From contig NZ_AYYU01000012.1 in assembly GCF_001436455.1 (NCBI RefSeq), positions 1 to 49,371 on the forward strand: a DNA stretch of 49,371 bases, given 5' to 3'. Positions 37,710-46,847 of this stretch are shown here, in pieces. Each line of letters starts with the position of its first letter. Within the stretch, counting starts at the first letter, position 1. The translations under genes and the position numbers were made by a program. The DNA is from Lactobacillus jensenii DSM 20557 (GTDB lineage: Bacteria; Bacillota; Bacilli; Lactobacillales; Lactobacillaceae). A model generated the notes under the pieces. The model did not search any database, was not told the DNA's origin, and saw nothing but the letters and a program-made list of their open reading frames with translations.

Positions 37710-39134
37710 ATGAAAGAACAAACTGAATGTACCACTATTCTAGTTGGTAAAAAAGCCACAATTGATGGTTCAACTATGATTGCTCGAAGTGAAGACGGTG
37801 GTAGAACTATTATTCCAGAAAGTTTTAAAGTCGTTAACCCAGAGCAACAACCTAAGCATTACCAAAGCGTCATTAGTAAGCAAGTGATAGATGATGAAGA
37901 TTTAGCATTAACACCCCTTCGTTACACAAGCGCTCCTGATGCTTCTGGCAAAAATGGCATTTGGGCTGCAGCGGGTATTAACTCTGAAAACATTGCCATG
38001 ACTGCTACTGAAACAATTACTACTAACTCAAGAATCCAAGGGATTGATCCACTTTTGACCACTGAAGAAGGTGGATTAGGTGAAGAAGATTTCGTTACTT
38101 TAACCCTGCCTTACATCCACTCCGCTAGAGATGGAGTTAAGCGGGTTGGTTACTTACTTGAAAAATATGGCACATATGAAATGAACGGTATGGCCTTTTC
38201 TGATAAGGATGAAATTTGGTATCTTGAAACTATTGGTGGACACCACTGGGCAGCACGTCGCATCCCTGATGATGCTTATGTAATCGCTCCTAACCGTTTG
38301 AACATTGATGAATTCAAGTTCGATGATCCAGATTTTGTATGTTCAAGTGACTTAAAAGAATTAATCGAAAATTATAACTTAAATCCTGACTTTGAAGGTT
38401 ACAATTTACGTCATATTTTTGGTTCATCTACTATTAAAGATGCCCACTACAATAACCCACGTGCTTGGTATATTCACAACTTCTTTAACCCTGAATTCGG
38501 TGGTAAGCCTAGCGATCAAGACCAACCATTCATCTGCCATGCTAACCGTAAAATTAGCTTAGAAGATATTAAGTGGGCTGAAAGCTCTCACTACCAAGAC
38601 ACCCCTTATGATGCCTATGGCGAACAAGGAACAGCAGAACAAAAGAAGACTTTCCGTCCAATCGGAATTAATCGTAATTTTGAAACTCACGTCTTGCAAA
38701 TTAGAAACAATGTCCCTGCTGAAATTGCTGGTGTTCAATGGTTGGCATTTGGTCCTAACACTTTCAACACTTTTGTACCTTTCTACACCAACATCACTAC
38801 CACTCCAGCTAGCTGGCAAACAACTTCTCAATTTGATTTAACCAAGATTTTCTGGGTAAATAAGTTAGCAGCTCAATTAGGTGATACTAACTATCGCGTA
38901 TATGGTGAATTAGAAGCTGACTTTGAACAAAAGAGTTTAGCAGCTTGCCACAAGATTCAACACGATACTGATGCAGCAGTTAAAGATTTGTCTGGCAAAG
39001 ACTTACAAACTAAACTTGAAGCTGCAAATGATAAAATGGCAGAAGTTGTTTATAGCAATACAGTAGAATTACTTGGTCAAATGGTTGATGAAGGTCATGG
39101 TTTAATGACTTTGAAATACGACTTACTTGACTAA
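37710..39134 (+). CDS. pepD: Peptidase C69 family dipeptidase
   Basis: 474 residues. Ntn hydrolase of the PepD type: CTTILVGKKATIDGSTMIARSEDGG with the catalytic Cys at about residue 7, which becomes N-terminal after removal of the short leader MKEQTE. I chose the ATG at 37710 rather than 37704 because GAAGG lies 8 bases before it and only 2 before the first. It hydrolyses a broad range of dipeptides in the cytoplasm. It is flanked by terminators and appears monocistronic. Confidence 0.93.
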   Translation: MKEQTECTTILVGKKATIDGSTMIARSEDGGRTIIPESFKVVNPEQQPKHYQSVISKQVIDDEDLALTPLRYTSAPDASGKNGIWAAAGINSENIAMTATETITTNSRIQGIDPLLTTEEGGLGEEDFVTLTLPYIHSARDGVKRVGYLLEKYGTYEMNGMAFSDKDEIWYLETIGGHHWAARRIPDDAYVIAPNRLNIDEFKFDDPDFVCSSDLKELIENYNLNPDFEGYNLRHIFGSSTIKDAHYNNPRAWYIHNFFNPEFGGKPSDQDQPFICHANRKISLEDIKWAESSHYQDTPYDAYGEQGTAEQKKTFRPIGINRNFETHVLQIRNNVPAEIAGVQWLAFGPNTFNTFVPFYTNITTTPASWQTTSQFDLTKIFWVNKLAAQLGDTNYRVYGELEADFEQKSLAACHKIQHDTDAAVKDLSGKDLQTKLEAANDKMAEVVYSNTVELLGQMVDEGHGLMTLKYDLLD

Positions 39135-39181
39135 GATTACTTGCAAATACTAAAAACAATTGAATAAAAATAGATTTCAAT

Positions 39182-39241
39182 AAAAAATGTTGATAATCAA
39201 GGTTAACTTCAATAATGTAACCAAGATTATCAACATTTTTT
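39182..39241. terminator. Bidirectional terminator, left boundary of the RiPP cassette
   Basis: A 17-bp perfect outer stem (AAAAAATGTTGATAATC with its complement) plus an inner GGTTA/TAACC stem. It separates pepD from the convergent cassette operon. Its left arm contains GTTGATAATCAAGGTT, nearly identical to the hairpin at the other end of the cassette. Confidence 0.92.
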
Positions 39242-39250
39242 GTATATATT

Positions 39251-39871
39251 TTAATCTAATAAATCAAGCACCTTTTTTAACAAATTATCCATCTTTTGAT
39301 TAGCTTCTCTATGTTTAAAGCCATCTAATAATACAATTTTTATTTTATCATTACTAGCTAATGGTAAAAGTTGTTGATATGGTATTTGCATATCTTTAGT
39401 CCCATTAAAAAAAGTAATCGCTGTTCTTACCAAATTCTTTTTATGTATGTCATAAAAATCTGATGCTTCAGGTGACAAATAGGATGTTAACCACACTCTC
39501 TCTGATGAAAACAACGCTTGATATTTTATACTAACAAATCCACTTATACAGATAATTTTTTCAACAAGATTATACTTTGAAAATAAGCTTGCTAGATATC
39601 CACCATAACTCTCTCCTATTAAGTAAAGTTCATAGTTAGTTTTTTCAATTCTTAATCTTTCAATTTCTTGATAAACATATTGAAAATCTATAACTCCACC
39701 TTGTCTTTTTACTACAGGATAATTTATGATAAAAATATTTTTCAACATCTTATTAAAATAGTGAGTAAATGGATCATCATTTAAATTTTCAAGAATAAAA
39801 AATGGACCTCCATGAAGATAAATATAAATTTTCAATTCGGACGGATTATTTAAATACAATGAGCTACTCAC
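39251..39871 (-). CDS. Compact alpha/beta hydrolase, prolyl-oligopeptidase-like, candidate RiPP leader peptidase
   Basis: 206 residues. An oxyanion HGGP motif (residues 20-23), nucleophile elbow GESYGG (Ser88), acid in NGTKDMQIP (Asp160) and catalytic His in GFKHRE (His187) form a full triad with spacing like the S9 prolyl oligopeptidase catalytic domain, but the beta-propeller is absent. Prolyl oligopeptidases remove leaders in some class III lanthipeptide clusters, so a processing role here is plausible. It is the last gene of an operon with the ABC exporter, 5 bases after the permease. It could instead be an esterase. Confidence 0.75.
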   Translation of the reverse strand: MSSSLYLNNPSELKIYIYLHGGPFFILENLNDDPFTHYFNKMLKNIFIINYPVVKRQGGVIDFQYVYQEIERLRIEKTNYELYLIGESYGGYLASLFSKYNLVEKIICISGFVSIKYQALFSSERVWLTSYLSPEASDFYDIHKKNLVRTAITFFNGTKDMQIPYQQLLPLASNDKIKIVLLDGFKHREANQKMDNLLKKVLDLLD

Positions 39872-39876
39872 TATAC

Positions 39877-40677
39877 TTATCTCTCAGCTAAACTCAATGG
39901 CATCCGTTTCAAAATAACTTGAGCCAAAACAATCATGGCAATTGAAATTAAAATTGCACTTACAATTTCCATCAAATTAAAGCTACCAAAAGCCACTGCT
40001 CTGAGTGCCTTTAATTGATAAGTTAATGGATTGATTGCTGACAAAATTTTAATAATAAGTGGTGAATTATCACTGAAAACATACAAGGTTGGGGCTGCAT
40101 ATGAAATTGGTGAAAAAATTAAAGTCATTATCACATCACGTTGCTCATATGATGAGATTCTAGTACTTAAAATAATGCCTAGGGTTGACCAAAATTCAAG
40201 TGAAACAATTAAAACTAGGAGTGATAAAAGTAAGTACAATAAATTATAAACACCCCCAGTTAATAGCCCTAAAACGATTAAAATTGCACTCTGGAACAGT
40301 AAGCCGATAATTGGGAAAAAGCTCATCCCAGCAAGATAATGCCAAGGTTGTACCCCATTAGTAAATTTAATTGCCAGTAAACCATACTCTTTATCAACAG
40401 TTGCCCGATACATCGCCTGTGACATTTGCGTCGTCATAAAGAAAGTCAAAACCCCAGTTAGCGCATATTGCTTATATGGAAGAGTAAGACCAGCATAATG
40501 CACTGCACTCAAATTTTCATTTAAGGCCATTACCAATAAGCCATAAGTAATTAGTGGTTGCATAAACATTGATAAAAGCAAGCCTTTATTATGGACAAAA
40601 GCGCGCCATTCATTATTGGCCACAATTTTAATTGATCTTAGTCCCAGTGAAATATTTCTAAAATTAGCAGGATTCAT
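39877..40677 (-). CDS. ABC-2 permease of the RiPP cassette
   Basis: 266 residues with six membrane segments (about 30-50, 68-88, 110-135, 143-165, 178-200 and 237-258), an ABC-2 layout as in drug and lantibiotic self-protection transporters. It starts directly after the ATPase stop codon. It probably exports the modified peptide or protects the producer; it lacks the peptidase domain of AMS transporters, which fits a separate leader peptidase. Confidence 0.88.
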   Translation of the reverse strand: MNPANFRNISLGLRSIKIVANNEWRAFVHNKGLLLSMFMQPLITYGLLVMALNENLSAVHYAGLTLPYKQYALTGVLTFFMTTQMSQAMYRATVDKEYGLLAIKFTNGVQPWHYLAGMSFFPIIGLLFQSAILIVLGLLTGGVYNLLYLLLSLLVLIVSLEFWSTLGIILSTRISSYEQRDVIMTLIFSPISYAAPTLYVFSDNSPLIIKILSAINPLTYQLKALRAVAFGSFNLMEIVSAILISIAMIVLAQVILKRMPLSLAER

Positions 40678-41379
40678 TTAGTTACCTCTTTCTTGCAAAT
40701 ATTTATCTCTCAAGCTAGTACCGTCAGCTAAAAAGGCCTTTAAACTACCAAAGAATTGTTGTTCATGTTCATTAATAAATAAAACCTGATCTGCATAACT
40801 TTCTAATAAAGTTAAATCATGAGAGGAAGTTAAAACTAAGGCACCATTTTTAACTTCAGTTTGTAAATAACGAAAGAGCTTCTCACCAGTTTCGACATCT
40901 AATCCAGTCGTTGGTTCATCTAAAATATAAATTTTAGGTTTACGGGCTATTTCCCGGGCTATTTGTACCCGTTGTTGTTGTCCACCAGAAATATGGTCTA
41001 CTGGCTTATCTTTCAAATCAACAATATCAAGTAATTCTAAGGCAAACTCTGCTTGTTTCTTTGCTACACTCATCTTATAACCAGCTAAAAGTGGTCCCTG
41101 AATTACATTATCAAAAACATTAGTATACCAATCAATTAATTGACTTTGTGGACTAAAACCTACAGCATTAAACGGATTCTTTTTGTCAGTTTCAACTTGC
41201 CAGTTAATTCTTCCAGCTAAAGGCTTAACAATTCCAATCATTGTATTAATTAAAGTGGATTTTCCGGCACCATTTGCTCCAATTAAAGCAATAAATTTAC
41301 CTTCTTCTAATTTAAAATTTAAATCATTAACTACTGTAGTTGTTTTGTAGCCGATTCTTAGTTTGTTTGCAATAATCAT
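40678..41379 (-). CDS. ABC transporter ATP-binding protein of the RiPP cassette
   Basis: 233 residues with Walker A GANGAGKST, Q loop (FSPQSQ), signature ISGGQQQRV, Walker B with YILDEPTTGLD, and switch His (SSHDL). Partner of the adjacent ABC-2 permease. First gene of the minus-strand arm of the cassette, with its start 96 bases from the divergent precursor gene, so one intergenic region can control both arms. Confidence 0.92.
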   Translation of the reverse strand: MIIANKLRIGYKTTTVVNDLNFKLEEGKFIALIGANGAGKSTLINTMIGIVKPLAGRINWQVETDKKNPFNAVGFSPQSQLIDWYTNVFDNVIQGPLLAGYKMSVAKKQAEFALELLDIVDLKDKPVDHISGGQQQRVQIAREIARKPKIYILDEPTTGLDVETGEKLFRYLQTEVKNGALVLTSSHDLTLLESYADQVLFINEHEQQFFGSLKAFLADGTSLRDKYLQERGN

Positions 41380-41475
41380 TTAATCTTCCCTTTTTATTTT
41401 TTATTAATTTTAATATTAATTTAATTGTATCCTGGTGATAATATTATGTCAAATTAAAAAAAGGAGGACATTATT

Positions 41476-41727
41476 ATGTCAAAAGAATTTAAAATTTTAA
41501 TCGACCGATTACAAAGTGATCCAAAATTTATTGGCGATTTTCTAGCTAATCCAAGGTCATTTTTAGAAAAGCTTGATATTTCAAAAGAAGAAAAAGCTGC
41601 CCTTCTTTCTCGTGATGTTGCAGCATTAAATGATTTAGGATTAACTACAACCCAAGCAGCAGGCGCACTATCAGGTGCACATAGTCAACGTTGCAGTAGT
41701 AATAGAACAACAACGACTTTTGAATAA
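41476..41727 (+). CDS. RiPP precursor peptide, lanthipeptide-like
   Basis: 83 residues with a very strong AAAGGAGG site. Residues 1-56 form a helical, charged leader with a repeated DP/NP...L pattern (SDPKFIGDFLANPRSFLEKLDISKEE is split across residues 14-39) and LLSRDVAALNDLGL, resembling Nif11/LigA-like RiPP leaders. The tail (57-83) holds Ser66, Ser70, Cys73, Ser74, Ser75 and Thr78-81: SGAHSQRCSSNRTTTTFE. Ser-x3-Ser-x2-Cys is close to, but not the same as, the class III labionin motif Ser-x2-Ser-x(2-5)-Cys. It lies next to a lyase-kinase that could dehydrate these residues. Confidence 0.82.
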   Translation: MSKEFKILIDRLQSDPKFIGDFLANPRSFLEKLDISKEEKAALLSRDVAALNDLGLTTTQAAGALSGAHSQRCSSNRTTTTFE

Positions 41728-41733
41728 AGGATT

Positions 41734-42042
41734 ATGTTTGCTACGGAATTATACAGAGATGTTGATAAAACGTTAGTTCAATTATTAAAAATATTTATAT
41801 CTAAATTTCAATCTAATTGTGAATTGCATATTCGTAGTGAATCTTATGATTTGTTTAATGACTTTATCATAAAGTCGTACAAATTGGAACACTCAAAAAG
41901 ATATAGTATATCTGAACTAGCTAAAGTACTTCGCAATGCTAAAATTCCTGATGAGACTATTTCCTATTTAATAACTAGATATATTGATGGTTTATATCTT
42001 TTAGCTCACTCAAATAAAAAAGAACAAGGATTTATTCCATGA
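41734..42042 (+). CDS. Unknown 102-residue protein of the RiPP cassette
   Basis: No family recognised. Predicted to be mostly helical and soluble (LYRDVDKTLVQLLKIFISKF; YSISELAKVLRNAKIPDE; TRYIDGLYLLAHSN). It starts 6 bases after the precursor stop and overlaps the synthetase start by 4 bases (ATGA), so it is made together with both. Possible roles are leader recognition, a scaffold or a replacement for the missing cyclase; none is shown by the sequence. Low GC, like the rest of the cassette. Confidence 0.75.
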   Translation: MFATELYRDVDKTLVQLLKIFISKFQSNCELHIRSESYDLFNDFIIKSYKLEHSKRYSISELAKVLRNAKIPDETISYLITRYIDGLYLLAHSNKKEQGFIP

Positions 42043-43355
42043 AAAAATTAAGCTTATCAAAAGAATACGACTTGTTACTAAAACAAAATAATATCTGCAG
42101 ATTGAATAGTAGTGATATTTGGGCATATCCCAATTTCCCTCATCAAATAGTAAATAACTATGGTTGGAAAATACATATTAGTGCCGTTTTAACAAATGCA
42201 ATTGATATTGCTCAACGTTTTTTTAACTTAAACAGGAAAAAATGCTGGGATTTTAAAATAATTGCTTCAATATCTGAATTAGAACGATTAAATCTTGGTT
42301 ATTATGGTAATAGCCAAGTAGGTAAATTTATAACGATTTATCCTAAACCACAAAATGTATTAGAAACTTTAGAAATACTACACTATTACTTTCATAATGA
42401 AATAGGTATAGCTGTAGGTTCTGATAAATCCTACAAGTTGAATTCTAACATTTACTATCGATTTGGTACCCTACTTAGTGATATAAAAAATATAGATCAT
42501 AGAGATAAGACATTGCATCCTTTTAAAGATGCACAAAAAATACCAGATTATGATTTACAACATTATCATAAATTACCATCTAGATATTTAATATTAAAAG
42601 TATTAAAGCATCTTGGTCCCTCTGGAGTTTTTCTAGGACTTGATGTTAAATTTATGAAAAAAGTTATTATTCGTTATGCATGCAAATATTTCAATATTGA
42701 AAGTAGTAACATAGATGAAGCTGATAGGTTATTAAGTTCCAGTAATATTCTAAATACAAACGAGATTTTAAAAGATTCCGGCTTTGAAAATATTATTGAT
42801 ACCTTCTATCTTGATAATTCTGTTGTAATTGTGACTGAATTTATAGAAGGTGAATCACTTGATGAATTAGCTATGTCCAATAAACTTAGCACTTTGTCTC
42901 TGAAAGAAAGGTTGAATATATTCAATCAGATACTATTTTTAATTAATAAACTAAATAAATTAGAGATTAGTTTTAGAGATTTATCCTTTAGTAATGTTAT
43001 TTTATCTCAAGATAAACAGGCCAAAATAATAGATTTTAATTATGCAATATCTAAATCTGGTATATCTTGTTTTGCCAAAAATAGTATTAATCCTGCTGGT
43101 ACTTATGGTTTTTATAATCCTTATGAGCAGTCTATTGTAGAATTTCCTGATAGATTTAGTCTTGCTCAGTTTCTTTATTTTTTAGTTTATCCTGATACTT
43201 ATATTTCTTTTATGAAAAACATTGATATAGATACTAGCTATTCAGAAATAGTATCTTATTTAAAAAAAGCACAAAAAAAGAAGCTTCCTAAAGATTTATT
43301 GAATACATACTCCAAATTAATTCATGGAAAATATATCGATAAGCTTAATTTATAA
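42039..43355 (+). CDS. Class III LanKC/RamC-type synthetase with lyase and kinase domains but no cyclase
   Basis: 438 residues, about half the usual class III length. Residues ~30-145 match the RamC-type phosphoSer/Thr lyase domain: GWKIHIS (42-48), GKFITIYP (95-102) and YYRFGTL (139-145). Residues ~182-438 are the kinase: glycine-rich loop LGPSGVFLGLD, FRDLSFSN (catalytic Asp314, Asn319), IIDFNYA (metal Asp332) and GTYGFYNPYEQ. The beta-3 lysine position appears to be Arg212 (VIIRYA). The protein ends at the end of the kinase, with no LanC zinc motifs. It should phosphorylate and eliminate Ser/Thr of the precursor, giving dehydroamino acids. Ring formation is unexplained. Confidence 0.9.
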   Translation: MKKLSLSKEYDLLLKQNNICRLNSSDIWAYPNFPHQIVNNYGWKIHISAVLTNAIDIAQRFFNLNRKKCWDFKIIASISELERLNLGYYGNSQVGKFITIYPKPQNVLETLEILHYYFHNEIGIAVGSDKSYKLNSNIYYRFGTLLSDIKNIDHRDKTLHPFKDAQKIPDYDLQHYHKLPSRYLILKVLKHLGPSGVFLGLDVKFMKKVIIRYACKYFNIESSNIDEADRLLSSSNILNTNEILKDSGFENIIDTFYLDNSVVIVTEFIEGESLDELAMSNKLSTLSLKERLNIFNQILFLINKLNKLEISFRDLSFSNVILSQDKQAKIIDFNYAISKSGISCFAKNSINPAGTYGFYNPYEQSIVEFPDRFSLAQFLYFLVYPDTYISFMKNIDIDTSYSEIVSYLKKAQKKKLPKDLLNTYSKLIHGKYIDKLNL

Positions 43356-43372
43356 GAAAGGAGGGTTGCTAT

Positions 43373-43393
43373 ATGTTTAGATTCATTTTTTAA
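43373..43393 (+). other. Six-codon mini-ORF with strong ribosome binding site after the synthetase
   Basis: AAAGGAGG at 43357-43364 and an ATG at 43373 start MFRFIF and stop within a T6 tract. A one-base change in that tract would only extend the frame by four codons. It may be the remnant of a third plus-strand gene, for example one lost by deletion. It may also be a tiny peptide. Confidence 0.45.
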
Positions 43394-43434
43394 GTTGCCA
43401 GATTAATAAATAAGAGAAATAACTCTTGTTATAC

Positions 43435-43488
43435 AAAAACGTTGATAATCAAAGTTCTATAAACTTTGGTTTATCAACGTTTTTTTAT
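43435..43488 (+). terminator. Terminator at the right boundary of the RiPP cassette
   Basis: Stem AACGTTGATAATCAAAGTT with its near complement (one mismatch), 4-base loop, then T7. The arm GTTGATAATCAAAGTT matches the left boundary hairpin at 15 of 16 bases. Confidence 0.93.
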
Positions 43489-43658
43489 TATCTTTTTGAT
43501 ATTAAGGAATACAAGTTTAAGCTTTTCAAGAAATACAATCCCCCAATCAGTAAAACTAAGCTTAACTACTACTTCTAGCGAAGAATATTGCCAATTATTC
43601 AATTGATAAAGACCGCTTTAATTGCATCTTTTTTCAAACTTATACCCCTATATCAAAT
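43489..43658. other. Gene-free stretch between the RiPP cassette and murA
   Basis: No intact gene. On the minus strand a TTG-started fragment (MKKDAIKAVFIN) is followed by several stops, and another frame gives a hydrophobic stretch (LVLLIGGLYFLKSLNLYS). These may be traces of a decayed membrane-protein gene, but they are too short to identify. Confidence 0.3.
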
Positions 43659-43697
43659 AAAAGAAAGCTTACCCGTAAACTAGGTAAGCTTTCTAAA
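43659..43697 (-). terminator. Terminator after murA
   Basis: Minus-strand stem GAAAGCTTACC-TAGTTTAC-GGGTAAGCTTTC followed by U4. Confidence 0.92.
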
Positions 43698-43699
43698 TA

Positions 43700-44965
43700 T
43701 TATGCATCTTGAATAGTTACGTCAGCGCCTAACTTACGTAACTTTTCCTCAACACGATCATATCCTCTTAAAATATTATCTGCATTATCAATTACAGTTT
43801 CACCATCAGCCATTAAACCAGCAATCATTAATGATGCTCCTGCTCGAATCTCATCTGCGTGAACGCATGCTCCATGTAATTCACTAGTTGGATGAACCAA
43901 AATAATATTATCTTCAACCTTGATATTAGCACCCATCTTCTGCAATTCAGGAATGTGTCTAGTTCTCTTAGGATAAATATTATCTATAACTACACCTTCG
44001 CCTGTTTTTGCAGTCAAAAGAAGGGGCGTAATAGGTTGTTGCAAATCTGTGGCAAAACCAGGATATGGATCAGTTTTGACCTGAATCATCTTTAAATCGC
44101 CTGCTGGATATACGTAAAGTGAATCCTCATCTGCATCAATGACTACACCCATTTCTTCTACTTTGGCTAAATATGAATCTAGGTGTTCTTCAATAATATT
44201 ATGAATTCGAATGCCATTTCCAATACATGCAGCTAGTGAAATATAAGTACCTGCTTCAATTCTATCTGGAATTATTGTATGAGGTATCTTAGCTTCAATA
44301 CGACTAACGCCGTCAATTCTAATCGTTTCAGTACCTGCACCACGAATAACAGCACCCATATTATTTAAAAAAGTTGCTAAATCAATAATTTCTGGCTCTT
44401 TCGCTGCATTATTAATTATAGTCTGACCTTGTGCAGTTACACTGGCCATAATGATATTCATCGTAGCGCCCACTGATGGCATCGCTAAGTCTATTTGATT
44501 ACCATGAAGTCCTTCTTCTGGTGCTTTAATGATAATTTGGTCATTTTCATTTTTTACAATAGCACCTAAAGCTTCAAAGCCTTTAATATGTTGATCAATT
44601 GGGCGTGGACCAATGTCATCGCCACCTGGAAAACCTACTACGGCCTTGCCAAATCTACCAAGTAAAGCACCCATAAAGTAATATGATGCTCTTAAACTCT
44701 TAATTTTACCTGCAGGAAGTGGACTCATCTTAATTTCTGTTGGATCAATGTGTAAAGTGGTCTCTTTGAAATCACACTTAACATCCATTTCTTTCAACAA
44801 ATCCATCAAGTTATCTACATCTGCAATGCGTGGTACACATTCTAGAGTTACTGGAGTATGTGACAAGATTGCGGCTGGAATGAGGGCTACAGTTGAATTC
44901 TTAGCTCCACCAATCCAAACTTCACCAGTTAGTGGTTTTCCGCCATGAATAATCATCTGCTTCAT
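43700..44965 (-). CDS. murA: UDP-N-acetylglucosamine 1-carboxyvinyltransferase with Asp at the catalytic Cys position
   Basis: 421 residues from the ATG at 44965 (MKQMIIHGGKPL); longer frames upstream run through the terminator of pyrG. First committed step of peptidoglycan synthesis. IGGAKNSTVALIPA, the active-site loop and DNADNILRGYDRVEEKL are present. The loop reads GFPGGDDIGPRP (111-122), where the usual sequence is GGCxIGxRP, so residue 116 is Asp in place of the Cys that fosfomycin alkylates. Known Asp-type MurA enzymes are active and fosfomycin-resistant. The ribosome binding site (AAAGG) is rather distant. Confidence 0.95.
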   Translation of the reverse strand: MKQMIIHGGKPLTGEVWIGGAKNSTVALIPAAILSHTPVTLECVPRIADVDNLMDLLKEMDVKCDFKETTLHIDPTEIKMSPLPAGKIKSLRASYYFMGALLGRFGKAVVGFPGGDDIGPRPIDQHIKGFEALGAIVKNENDQIIIKAPEEGLHGNQIDLAMPSVGATMNIIMASVTAQGQTIINNAAKEPEIIDLATFLNNMGAVIRGAGTETIRIDGVSRIEAKIPHTIIPDRIEAGTYISLAACIGNGIRIHNIIEEHLDSYLAKVEEMGVVIDADEDSLYVYPAGDLKMIQVKTDPYPGFATDLQQPITPLLLTAKTGEGVVIDNIYPKRTRHIPELQKMGANIKVEDNIILVHPTSELHGACVHADEIRAGASLMIAGLMADGETVIDNADNILRGYDRVEEKLRKLGADVTIQDA

Positions 44966-45031
44966 CGGGGAAAACAATCCTTTTCTTTTTGTCAATGTGT
45001 CATTGTAAATGTTATAAGAAATCAGATTAAA

Positions 45032-45065
45032 AAACAAGAGGAATGTGCTAAACCTCTTGTTTTTT
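45032..45065 (-). terminator. Terminator after pyrG
   Basis: Minus-strand stem AAAACAAGAGG / CCTCTTGTTTT with an 11-base loop and U-rich tail, between pyrG and murA. Confidence 0.9.
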
Positions 45066-45085
45066 AAGAATTTTGTATTTTACAA

Positions 45086-46777
<1,692 letters not shown>

Positions 46778-46804
46778 TCATTAGTAAGTGCCCAATAAGG
46801 GGCC

Positions 46805-46841
46805 CAGATAAAATAATATAGACTTACTGACAAAGAGTCAA
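46805..46841 (-). promoter_or_regulatory. pyrG promoter with GGGC initiation sequence
   Basis: Minus strand: TTGACT (46841-46836), 17-base spacer, TATTAT (46818-46813), 7 bases, then GGGCC starting at 46805. The -35 box lies a few bases after the rpoE stop. A transcript starting GGGC is the hallmark of CTP-sensing reiterative transcription at pyrG. Confidence 0.85.
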
Positions 46842-46847
46842 GTCTAA

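Noticed and set aside
43500-43658. Possible membrane-protein pseudogene upstream of the murA terminator
   Set aside because: Fragments in different frames are too short to assign; kept only as a note in the gene-free stretch.
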